Shown: piece after piece, positions 1 through 9,930 of the stretch | Layout: every line of letters begins with the position of its first letter | Position numbering within the stretch: position 1 is the stretch's first letter | Assembly (NCBI GenBank): GCA_000499405.2 | Contig: HG738137.1 | Location: forward strand, 25,413,843 to 25,477,842 | Reading direction: 5' to 3' | Length of the DNA: 64,000 nt | DNA from: Onchocerca volvulus | Taxonomy: Eukaryota; Nematoda; Chromadorea; Rhabditida; Onchocercidae | Made by a program: the position numbers and the translations under genes | The notes under the pieces: generated by a model | Told to the model about the DNA's origin: nothing | What the model saw: only the letters and a program-made list of their open reading frames with translations | Databases searched by the model: none

Positions 1-164
1 GTTTTAGAAATGAATGAAAAGTGAAGTAGAACTTCAATGTAACTTATAATAATTTATGTTGATAATATCAGTTAAATTAATTATTACTCCAAAAAAGAAC
101 CAATTTTTATTTAAACAAAGAATTTCATATTTTAATTAGTATATCCTTAAACATTAATGTAAGA

Positions 165-2805
165 TTTTCCGGCTACCGGTATTTGATGCAAACGGTGAAG
201 AATTAAGCATTAAGCACCAAAAAATGAGGAATATAATTTGAATCCGACTGGTGTTATATCATTCGATCAGCATGATATTTGGACTATTATATATGCAAAA
301 TTAAAGAGTATTTTTGAAATTTTGTTTTTAAAACTTTTAAAATTTTCAAATACCAGGAATTATTTCTGATTGTAATTTATTTTACAGAAAGAAATAGCGA
401 TGAAATTAAAACAATTGAAAATAGCTTATTTGCGATTTGTTTGGATCAAAAAATGATGAAATCTGAATACGATGATATCGGTAGTCAAGCGCTTTAATGT
501 TTCCAAGGTGGCGGATGCCATAATAATTCAATAAATTGATGGTTTGAAAAGACAATTCAAGTCTAATTTTTTTTTTTTGGTGCAATTATATTATTGTTTA
601 TTTTAAATCACTTAATTTTATATTTTATTTTTTGCAATCTCTTTTTATTACTTTGTCAAACTTATTTAAATTTAGGAAAATTTATCGAAATTCATTTACA
701 ATATATCATGGGAATGGATGGTCATTGCAGTATGACATATGATTGTACACCAGAAGTATCAATAGCTGCAACTTTAATGAATTTTATTTGTCATGAAATG
801 TAAGCAATTTTTTTCTAATTCTTCAGATAATAATATATTTTATTATAATTTATATTAAAGAAGAAAAAAAATAACAGAAAATTCAAATTAAAATTGTCGA
901 TATTTGCTATCGTCAGGAATTCCTGGTCATTTAATATAATATCGATTTTTATAGAAACTTATCATTAGAATCTCTAAACCAGTATTTCTTAGAAAAATGA
1001 TATCAAGAAAATTTATGAACAAATTTTACACTCATATATGCAAATTAAAATAAACTTTGCTTTTAATTGGCACTTTTTTTTCGAACTATTATCTTTGCTT
1101 GTAATTGGCGACAAATGTTCGTATAAATATAATGGATATCAAATTGTTAGTAAAAATAATGATTTCAATCACGACGCATCGAGTACAATTCAATCGACAT
1201 TACCAAGACGTTTTTCGATATCTGAAACTGATAAAGATTATATATTGCAATCGAAGCGAAATATCGATAGGTTTGTCTTTTCATTCATACTTTTTTGTTT
1301 TTGATTGATTATTATAAAATATATGTGAATTTCTTTTATTAAAAGCATGATGATCTAATACTCAAACATTAAAAGATAACAAAAAAAAAAAATTGATTAG
1401 TTTTCAGACTAAAAAAATTAATTTCTGGATTAAATTAAATATTGCACTGAAACATTTACTTGTTCAAATTAGTGATTAAAAAGAAAATCTTTAAACATTT
1501 TGAAATGGATGTTAATTTATTTTTAGGATTGCATCTGATACAGATATTAAAATATTCACATTTGAACATTTTGGAAGAGATTTGATCCAAAAATACAATA
1601 TTAGTCCAAATAGGTTCATCCAAATAGGAATGGACATTGCATATTATCGAATGTATGGCAAAGAAGCATGCATTTCTCAGATGGCAACTTTACGTAAATT
1701 TCAAGATGGTCGAATGGATATTATTCGATTACCAAGTCTTAATTCGGCTATGTTAAATTGATTAATTCATTTAATAAAATTAATTGAATTAATCATTTAA
1801 TTTAATGATCCATTAAATTGGATCATCAGTTTAATGATCCCGAAAAGATAGACGAAATTCCCCGATCGATGATGGCATCGATGCTTCGGATAGCCATATT
1901 ACAACATCAAAAATATTCATTAGGTGAATTAAATATTTCATGAATTTTTTTTTTGATCATTCGAAAATTCCAAAATTGTAAAAACTTTAAAATAATAAGC
2001 AAAATGGAATTAGTTTACAAATATATTATCGAGTAATTTAACTGGCTATATTTTTTAATAAAATTAATTGAATTAATCAAAAATATTTGAAAGTAAAATA
2101 AATGTTTCATTATTCGTATCATTATTTTTTAACGGCACAAAAGTGACAAATATGCAAATTTCAAATTATTAAGACAAAAAAATTATTTAACAAATATATT
2201 TTCAATTAACTGACTAGTTTTTTTTTCCTTTTTAATGGAATGAATTGAATTATTCTGTTTAACCATTTATTTATGCAGGTAATGAATGGAAGAGGAGTCG
2301 GTCAGCATTTGTTGGGACTTAAAATGATTGCAAAACAATATGGAAAACAATACGAACATTTTAGAAACAAAAGCTTACCAAGAAATGATGACACTTTCTA
2401 CATCAAAATAATCTCTTGATGCCTTTTTTTCTTATTTTTCCAACTAGTGAAACATTTCAAATTTATTAAAAATCAAATTTTAACAAACTTTATTACTTTT
2501 TGCCTTTTTTTGGGCAGTTATTATTAAGCTTGGATAGAATTAATTCAAATGCAGTTATTCATAGGCTCGCACTATTTCTTATAGATATGAAATTCAGTTC
2601 ATTAAAAATTGTATTTATAAAGTTTAAGATAAAAACACAACGTGTTGTTCCAGTAAAATGTGGACCATCAGCTTTGGATTGTTACGGTATCTGTTATAAT
2701 TTGCAACCGAAACAAGTAAATATTAATATTTGTGCATTGCATAGTTGCAAGGAAACTAATTCTTCTATGTATTTCGTTTTTCTTGAAAACTTCTCCCAGT
2801 ATTAA
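165..2805 (+). pseudogene. Choline/carnitine acyltransferase pseudogene
   Basis: This is a degraded member of the choline/carnitine O-acyltransferase family, whose enzymes move acyl groups between CoA and choline or carnitine. Seven exon-like pieces in family order can be read near 165-300, 389-570, 677-800, 1140-1271, 1528-1923, 2278-2420 and 2633-2805. Recognisable landmarks are a GGG-x3-NNS-x2-N motif at about 510-540, a region matching the family's Y-E-H-S-P catalytic motif at about 735-755, an F-E-H-F-G-R-D stretch near 1560, H-L-L-G-L-K near 2310 and an H-S-C-K-E-T motif near 2740. The last motif looks more like choline than carnitine acetyltransferase. Breaks seen are a frameshift near 230, TAA and TGA stops in the GGG exon, the catalytic His read as Cys, and an AT-rich stop-bearing insertion at about 1758-1845. 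I infer a dead gene. An intact paralogue must exist elsewhere if the activity is kept. Confidence 0.8.
1758..1845. repeat. AT-rich insertion in the acyltransferase pseudogene
   Basis: An AT-rich stretch rich in TTAATT and TTTAATGATCC repeats interrupts the longest exon of the acyltransferase pseudogene and brings in stop codons. A 25-base piece at 1772-1796 recurs at 2056-2080, further 3' in the same pseudogene. The homology to the family resumes after it at about 1846-1923. Confidence 0.5.
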
Positions 2806-3399
2806 TACATACAATAAAATAAAAAGTTATATGAGAGAGGAAGATTAAAAACAAGATATGGTACTTATATGTATAAAGGAAGATTAAAAATTAGATCTCG
2901 TACTTATAGAGGAAGATTAAAATCAGATGTGGTAAAAAAAAACAAAATACAGTAATAAAAAAAAGCTATGCTGAGAGAGAAAAATTAAAAATTAGATATC
3001 GCATCTAAATATTTAATGCTAACTCTCATTTTGCATCAAAGTTACAAATTCCATTCTGTTTAAGGAGAAATTGGAAAAAAAAAAAAATTAGGAGGAATTC
3101 ATATAAAATATTACTAAAGTTTTTCATATAGATTATTAATTAGTATATCAATATATATTGATTAGCTCAATACCAAATTTTTATATAGCATATAAATATA
3201 GTAAATCAATATTTAAGTCCACTAATACTTGCTTAATTTTTTTCACAATAATATATTAGAAGCAATTGAAAAACTGTCCCCCTCTCTTCCTAGTTATTTT
3301 TGGTAATTTATAACTATTTCAAATTTGCTAAAGAATTGGAGAATGCATTGATAGATATGTGTGCTATTATAAAAAAAGATAATGAGAGATGCAAATAAA
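2806..3399. other. Non-coding, AT-rich spacer with short GAAGATTAAAA repeats
   Basis: No coding signal was seen. A short motif, roughly GAGGAAGATTAAAA followed by an AGAT-rich tail, recurs four or more times at about 2835-2995 as an imperfect array with spacing of 30-60 bases. The rest is plain AT-rich sequence. Confidence 0.5.
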
Positions 3400-4303
3400 T
3401 TATACAAATATTGTATAGTATTGTTTGGATATTGTATGAAATCGCTTTCTTACATATATGATTGCTTTATAAGTGTTCCTCTCTTTATATAATTCATTCA
3501 CCTTAATTATTCAAGTTATTTTATTCCACACATTTTTTTTTAAATAAATTAAGTTTTAATAGTTTGAAAAGTTGCAATTTGAAACTTAAATTTGTCTTAT
3601 CTGTCAAAGCCTAGTAAAATTTAGTTTTAATAGCATGATTTCGCACAGTATATATTTTGTAATTGACTATATATCGATCACATGTTAACAATTTAGCAGT
3701 ATATTTTGGAATTCTCGTCATTTCGGATTAACTGTTATCCACTCGGTGAGTTTCTTCCTTCTGCTGCTTCTGAGTTTAGTGCATGTAATGCATACCCAAA
3801 TTTATCTCAGTTTTTCACTTAACATAATATGAAATAAAGATAGGCAGTTATCTTCTCGATAAAAGGTAACTTCAATATCATCGTAATATTATAACTTAAA
3901 TATCTTAAAATCTCGTAGTCAGTAATTGCAAATTCGTGGTCTTAAGTATTGAATAATAAAGATAAGATCTAATTGTCACAAAGGCATTTCTTAAATCAAA
4001 TTGAAATATTTGTTTATGGTTCATTAAAAAAGAACAAGTTAAATTTAAAAGAAAAAAGGAGAAAACTTATACCATCCTTCTGATATTGAAAATTGACGTT
4101 GAATAATCAGAGATAATACATTAGCTCTTCCAATCGAATATATCCCACAATCTTAGTTAATTATAATACTAATTAAATTTCAATGCAACATATGAACTGA
4201 GATCTTTCATCGAAAATTTGCATTTTTGCAAGAAGGCTTAAAGTACAAATTATTTCATTCATTTTGCACGTAATTGTAGGCAATTTTTAATTTGCATATT
4301 GCA
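3400..4303. repeat. Duplicated block, copy 1 (no tubulin gene)
   Basis: The left half (3400-3774) is a diverged copy of 4378-4885. The right half (3775-4303) is a copy of 7564-8733. Both halves have the same orientation as their partners. In this copy the halves meet directly near 3774/3775. In copy 2 they are separated by about 2.68 kb holding the alpha-tubulin gene. Most of the block is strongly diverged, but two pieces (4086-4170 and 4176-4303) are almost identical to copy 2. No open reading frame is convincing here. Confidence 0.7.
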
Positions 4304-4377
4304 CATCATGCATGTTGTCTTCAAAAAATGTGTTAGCTTTAGGAATGGATGAAAAGGAAAATGAAACTTGAGTTATG

Positions 4378-4885
4378 TAAGTATTGTATATAAATATTGT
4401 GTAAAATTCCTTGTCTGGCATATATGAATTTATTATAAGCGCTCTTTTGTATTTCATGTATCTCATACAGAATAGTGAATATACCAAATTTGTCGACATT
4501 AACTATTTTGTTTTAGTTTTTCGTTTCAAATTTCTCCATGACAATGGACAGTAAATATTAGTTTGTTTGTTAACAAAAAATATACAAGATTTCTCTTCTT
4601 TTATATTTATTTATTTAACTTCATGTTTCATTTGCTTCATTCAAGTTATTTCGTTTCATTTCCTGACCCTAAAATTTATTTATTGAAAAGTTTTAATTAA
4701 AATTTGAGTTTTTTCATCCCTTCAGAGTTTAGCAAATTCATCTTATCTTGCGTGATAATTAACATGATTTCGCACATAACTGGTAATTGATATGATAGCA
4801 ATTTAGCAATATATTTGATAACTCCCGTCATTTGATACCATTTGGTATCTATTTCAGTGAAATTCTTGACTGTGCTACTTCTGAG
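4378..4885. repeat. Duplicated block, copy 2 left half
   Basis: This matches 3400-3774, for example in the segments with CATGATTTCGCACA (3642 and 4763), AATTTAGCA, CTCGTCATT/CCCGTCATT and GCTTCTGAG/ACTTCTGAG. It lies just 3' of the alpha-tubulin gene, which is on the minus strand, and ends at 4885 where similarity to copy 1 stops. Confidence 0.65.
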
Positions 4886-4909
4886 TTATGAAAAAATGAA
4901 GATCGAATC

Positions 4910-4915
4910 TTTATT
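4910..4915 (-). terminator. Probable polyadenylation signal of alpha-tubulin
   Basis: AATAAA on the minus strand lies about 92 bases after the alpha-tubulin stop codon at 5007-5009, a plausible distance for a short nematode 3' UTR. It is a signal match only. Cleavage was not observed. Confidence 0.4.
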
Positions 4916-5006
4916 CAAGAAAACGTTGTCTTTACAATAAATATATTATTATAAAAAGAATAAAAATATGAAAAATTCAACAGTTGCTCTTCTCATTTGC
5001 ATGATA

Positions 5007-7465
5007 TCAGTATTCTTCATCATCATTCATTCCATTATCATCAGCAGCGACCTAAAATAGCATTCATAAGAAAAACCAATTAGAAATTCTTAACTTAGCT
5101 ATATTTTGGTCTTATATAATTTTCATACTTTTTAACAGTAGTCTAAAATTAGGAAAATTTCGAATTGAATCAATTAGAAAATGAATGAATGTTTTCATGG
5201 AATATTGAAAGGAAGTGCTAACATAGATATAATACCTCTTCATAGTCTTTTTCAAGAGCAGCCATATCTTCACGTGCTTCAGTAAATTCACCTTCCTCCA
5301 TGCCCTCTCCAACATACCAATACACAAAGGCTCGTTTTGCAAACATCAGATCAAATTTAACATCTAAACGAGCCCATGCTTCAGCAATGGCTGTTGTATT
5401 GGCCAGCATACAAAGGGCACGCGGCACAGGCGCAGCATCCCCATCTGGTACTACTGTCGGTGGCTTGCTGTTAATGCCTATCTGAAAATTTTAATTTTAT
5501 TGAAGGTTTTTCCTCGAAAAAAAAAATTCTTTATAACATGGAAAAATTTCAGTAACCAGATTTCTCTGATAAATTTGGTGATTTCTCAAATTGCTTCTGG
5601 AAAATAGCAACATAAAACAATCTATTTACAATATACCTTGAATCCAGTGGGGCACCAGTCCACGAACTGGATCTGTCTACGTTGACGGACAGAACTAATA
5701 GCTTCATTAACGTCGGTCGGCGTAACATCACCACGATACAAAAGACATACTGACATGTATTTGCCCTTCGTTGGATCACACTACAAGCACTTTATTTTAT
5801 ATTAGAAAAATGATAAATTAGGTAAAACAAAATGTTACACTAAATCAAACTGGTTCCTAAATTAAATTAGGCCACAATAAACCAAAAGATTGTTTAGAAA
5901 ATAATCTGAAAGGTAAAAAACAGCAGTCTAATAAAGCAAAATAATACTTCCAGTTTATCATAAAAATTTAAAACAGCTCACTTTCACCATTTGATTGGGA
6001 GGGTCAAAACAAGCTTTGGTGATATCCGTAACCGAAAGAGATTCATGATAAGCTTTTTCGACGGAAATCACTGGAGCATATGTGACTAACGGGAAATGAA
6101 TACGTGGATATGGCACTAAATTTGTCTGGAATTCCATAAGATCCACATTCAGCACACCGTCGAAGCGCAATGAAGCAGTGATCGACGAAACAATCTGAAA
6201 AAAATTAACTGAAGTTAATCGAAAAAAATATGAATTGATTTTAATAATCAATATTTCATTCATCGTCAATGACTAATTTTGAAATCTTGAAAATATATCA
6301 AATGATTTGTATAGGTGTAAGATTTTTTTTCCAAACATAATTTGATATTGTAAAGCTAACTTGAGCAATGAGACGGTTCAGGTTGGAATAGGATGGTCGA
6401 TCAACGTCCAAATTACGATGGCATATCTCATAAATAGCTTCATTGTCCATAATAAACGAACAATCGGAATGTTCGAGAGTTGCATGGGTTGTAAGGATTG
6501 AATTATATGGTTCCACTACTGCAGATGAGACTTGTGGTGCCGGATAGATCGAAAATTCCAGTTTACTTTTTTTCCCATAATCAACTGTCAAGCGTTCCAT
6601 CAACAGTGATGTAAAACCTGAACCGGTACCGCCGCCAAATGAATGAAATATGAGAAATCCTGAAAAATAAAAACGAGAATACCAGTCTTTCACTGTTAAC
6701 AGCCCATTTGCATTTTCCCATCTTCTCTAAGTCTTATGCATCTTCATTACTATCTTCCCCAAGTCTTATGCATAATTTTTCATTCATTCTGAAATGCTAA
6801 ATACTCCTTTTTTCTTTTGACTCAGCAAGTGTACTTGAGAAATTTCGGGAAAGTTTAGAAACTGAAGAAAATCTGATAGGTTTTCTCTGATAGAGCACAA
6901 CAGTAACCCTGTAATCCATCGCAATTATCAGCCACCCGACGGATACAATTTTCAACAGTATCAATCATATCTCTGCCTATTGAATGATGTCCACGGGCAT
7001 AATTGTTTGCTGCATCTTCACGACCGGTAATCATTTGTTCCGGATGGAACAAATGTTTGTATTTTCCGGTACGAATCACATCTATAATATCAGCCGACTG
7101 TACCAACTTTTTTCATTTCATTTATCCTACTTATTACTGTTTTTTTGTTTAAATCATTTGAAGAATAAATGAAACGAAAATTTATGCAAAATTTTATATT
7201 TAATTACTAAAAGTAAAAAGCTAAGCTTTTGGTTACCGACAACAGATGGTTCCAAGTCAACTAGCAAAGCACGCGGCACGTAACGTTCACTAGCGGTTTC
7301 GGAGAAGAAAGTCGTGAGTGACGATGCATCATATCTTGAAGCTTGATTCGATTCAGAAACCAATTCGCCGTTTGGTTGAATGCCATGCTCTAGGCAAAAT
7401 AGTTCCCAGCACGCACTACCGATCTGTACACCAGCTTGACCAACATGCACAGAAATTACTTCACG
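5007..7465 (-). CDS. Alpha-tubulin, divergent isotype lacking Lys40
   Basis: Alpha-tubulin is the non-exchangeable-GTP subunit of the microtubule heterodimer. Coding exons on the minus strand are 7465-7237, 7081-6908, 6659-6361, 6194-5982, 5780-5637, 5481-5236 and 5051-5007; all phases agree. They encode 449 residues plus the initiator Met, the normal family length. Seen are the GGGTGSGF nucleotide-binding loop, the catalytic Glu in the [10 protein letters not shown] segment, and a C-terminal Tyr (ending DDEEY) that allows detyrosination. The N-terminal loop that normally carries acetylated Lys40 differs, with Ser at position 40. The first exon starts at Arg2 directly after an acceptor (CTACAG), so the start codon sits in an upstream mini-exon I could not place. 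The tail is short and Asn/Asp-rich. I infer a specialised isotype; which C. elegans tba gene it corresponds to is unclear. Confidence 0.92.
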
Positions 7466-7563
7466 CTGTAGTTTAGCAAGTTTTTGACGATTTTTTTCAC
7501 TTTTAAATTGTTTAATCAAATCGAATTATTCAAATTTTTTTCTTCTTAAAAGAAAAATGCAAA

Positions 7564-8733
7564 TTTAGTACAAGAAATGCATACTCATATTCGTCTCAGC
7601 TTGTCATCTTAACACAATGTTAAATAAAGATAAGTAGCTATCTTCTCATAATAAGAAACTCAAATATCATAATAGTAATTAGAAATTCATAGTCCTAAAT
7701 ATTAGATGAGATCTAATCTTCGCAAAAAGATTTTCTTGAATCATATTGAAATATTATTCTTGAATCACAGTACTTCATTAAAAAAAAAAAAGTTAAATTT
7801 AAAGAAGAAAAAAATATACCGTCTTTTTTATAGCCAGATTATCGGAAAACATAGTAAATTCTTACTGAAAAACAGATAAATATGATATGCTGTTAGAATA
7901 ATAATATATCATATGAACAGTAAATTCAGTAAACTTGTAAAATTTATTATTTATTTAACAGAAATTCTTGCACAAATGACAGTTTATTTAAAAAATATGC
8001 AGATAAAAATATATTTAATTTTTAAGTGTCGACAATTAAATTGATAATGTAAATGTTTTATATCAAACTATTAGTAGCTATTTGGAATTGCAATTTTGCC
8101 AAATAAATCCCCAATAAAGTTACTATGTTTTAAGCAATCCCTTCCTTTGGGATCGATTCTTTTCCGAAACTGTAATTTCATAAGGAAAAATTCTACACAT
8201 TAAAAAATTGAAAATTGACGTTGAATAATCAGAGATAATACATTAGCTCTTCCAATCGAATATATCCCACAATCTTAGTTAATTATAATACTATTTAATC
8301 ACAATTAAAAACATGGGTAAACGTGCAAAACATTGATTCAACATTGATGATTTAGTGATAGAATATGCTAAGAGACAGAAGCCACCCAAAGAACAAACCG
8401 CTTAGCAGAGCGCACGTTTGATGGAATGAGACAAGCAATGGTTAGGTAAGTATTAAGCTAAAATCTTGTTGATATGAAAATTTGCATATTTGCAAGAAAG
8501 CTTCGAGTGCATATTGCATCATCCATTTTGTAAATGTTTTTAGATTTCCTGATTTGCACGTTCGCATATTTTTTAGCTTCAGGAATGGATGAAAAAAAAA
8601 AAAAAATTTCAATGCAACATATGAACTGATATCTTTCATCGAAAATTTGCATTTTTGCAAGAAGGCTTAAAGTACAAATTATTTCATTCATTTTGCACGT
8701 AATTGTAGGCAATTTTTGATTTACACATTGCAC
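7564..8733. repeat. Duplicated block, copy 2 right half
   Basis: This matches 3775-4303. Similarity starts at TTTAGTACAAG (7564, compare TTTAGTGCATG at 3775) and runs through an AATAAAGATA segment. An 85-base stretch (8208-8292) is identical to 4086-4170, and 8606-8733 is about 97% identical to 4176-4303. Compared with copy 1, it carries an extra 313 bases (8293-8605). Part of that extra piece (about 8473-8600) is a diverged copy of 8640-8770. Confidence 0.7.
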
Positions 8734-8753
8734 GTCACACTATTTTGAAAGAT

Positions 8754-8850
8754 CTTTATAAATGGATAAAAAGTAAAATAGTACTTCAATATAACTTATA
8801 ATAATTTATAAGTATAATAATTTATAATGTGATAATATTTTTAAAATGAT
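8754..8850. repeat. Dispersed repeat also found at the window start
   Basis: The segment beginning near 8754 (AAATGGATAAAAAGT, then CTTCAATATAACTTATAAT) matches window bases 1-70 (AAATGAATGAAAAGT, then CTTCAATGTAACTTATAAT) with scattered changes. It directly follows the copy 2 right half, so the pieces probably belong to one locally repeated family that extends left of the window. Confidence 0.55.
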
Positions 8851-9930
8851 TAATAAAATATTCCGAATCATCAAAATATTTGTTGAATTACTGATGATAA
8901 GCAGTTTATAAAATATTCTCTCTGATTTCAAATCAATTTGTTAATTCTGAATACACTTTCCAATCTTTAAATTTTAAATTGATTTGCTCTTGTCAAAGAT
9001 TATAATCTTAGATTTGTTCGAACATAATTCCAAACATAATATGATTTCAAATTTATGATTTTAAGATGAATTCAATTCTCTGTCTCATTTATAATTGTAT
9101 CAAATTTCATTAACTTTCTTGAATCTTAATCTTTTAATGAGCTGATTTTTCCTGGCGTTTTACGACAAAAAAAAATTTGGATCACTGCAATTACATTTCT
9201 TTATATAAATTCAAAAATAAATCGGTTGGGATGGGGAGTTTCATAGAGGTACAACGTGAGTGGTTTGACGTGTTGTCGTAGTTGGTTAGAGAAAGGGATG
9301 GGATGAAGTTATTTCAGGAGTTGATGGATTCGAGGATGTGCTGGCTGCCGGGGTTCCGGTTTTTTTTTAGCAAATTTCCGCTTTTTCCGGTTTTTCCAGC
9401 TTTCTACTGTTTCATCGTGCATTCCTGTTGTCAGAAGAGTTAGGGTTAGAGGATGTGAGGGTGCGGGAAAAGAGTATTGCATTTCGAGAGACTTCAAATG
9501 GCATGAGAATTTTCATATGGTGTCACACTGCCAAAAATTTTGAATGTTGTTGCAGTAGAGTAACATTTGGGTTGAAGAATCGGCAAAGAGTGGTAGGATT
9601 TCGCTGATACAATGCTATAATGAGAGATAAGCAGCAGAGATTAGTGAGATTTGTGTATTAAGAAGAAAAGGAAATTGGTAATAGCATTGGAAATGATAAA
9701 AATAAGAATTTCGAAGTCAACTCTATTTTTTTTCTTTCTCTCCAAGAAATTTATTGTTTTTTATTTGTTTGCATAATTTACTGAATACATTGAATATATT
9801 TGCAGATTATGTTCGATAAGCTTCAGTGCTTCAATAAAGATATATATAGCGATCTCAGATAAACTATTCTCCTGTTGCTTTGTTTGTAATTTTTTTCGAC
9901 AAGACTCATTTAATACTTACAGTTGAGTCG
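8851..9930. other. Spacer upstream of Raptor
   Basis: No gene is recognised. A relatively GC-rich stretch (about 9225-9500, with GGGATGGGGAG and GTTTGACGTGTTGTCGTAG) stands out from its AT-rich surroundings and may be promoter-proximal sequence for Raptor. A minus-strand open frame of 62 codons overlaps it but resembles no family I know. Confidence 0.4.
9911..9930 (+). promoter_or_regulatory. Probable spliced-leader acceptor of Raptor
   Basis: An acceptor-like TAATACTTACAG ends at 9922, eight bases before the proposed Raptor ATG at 9931. Nematode mRNAs are often trans-spliced a few bases upstream of the start codon, so this supports the start choice. It is an inference from position and sequence. 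Confidence 0.45.

Noticed and set aside
5300..5485. Plus-strand open frame opposite an alpha-tubulin exon
   Set aside because: It is the antisense shadow of the minus-strand exon 5481-5236.
7466..7519. N-terminal extension [18 protein letters not shown] of alpha-tubulin
   Set aside because: Alpha-tubulin begins M-R-E, and an acceptor CTACAG lies exactly before the Arg codon. The upstream frame is intron read-through. The real ATG should be in a mini-exon further 5'.
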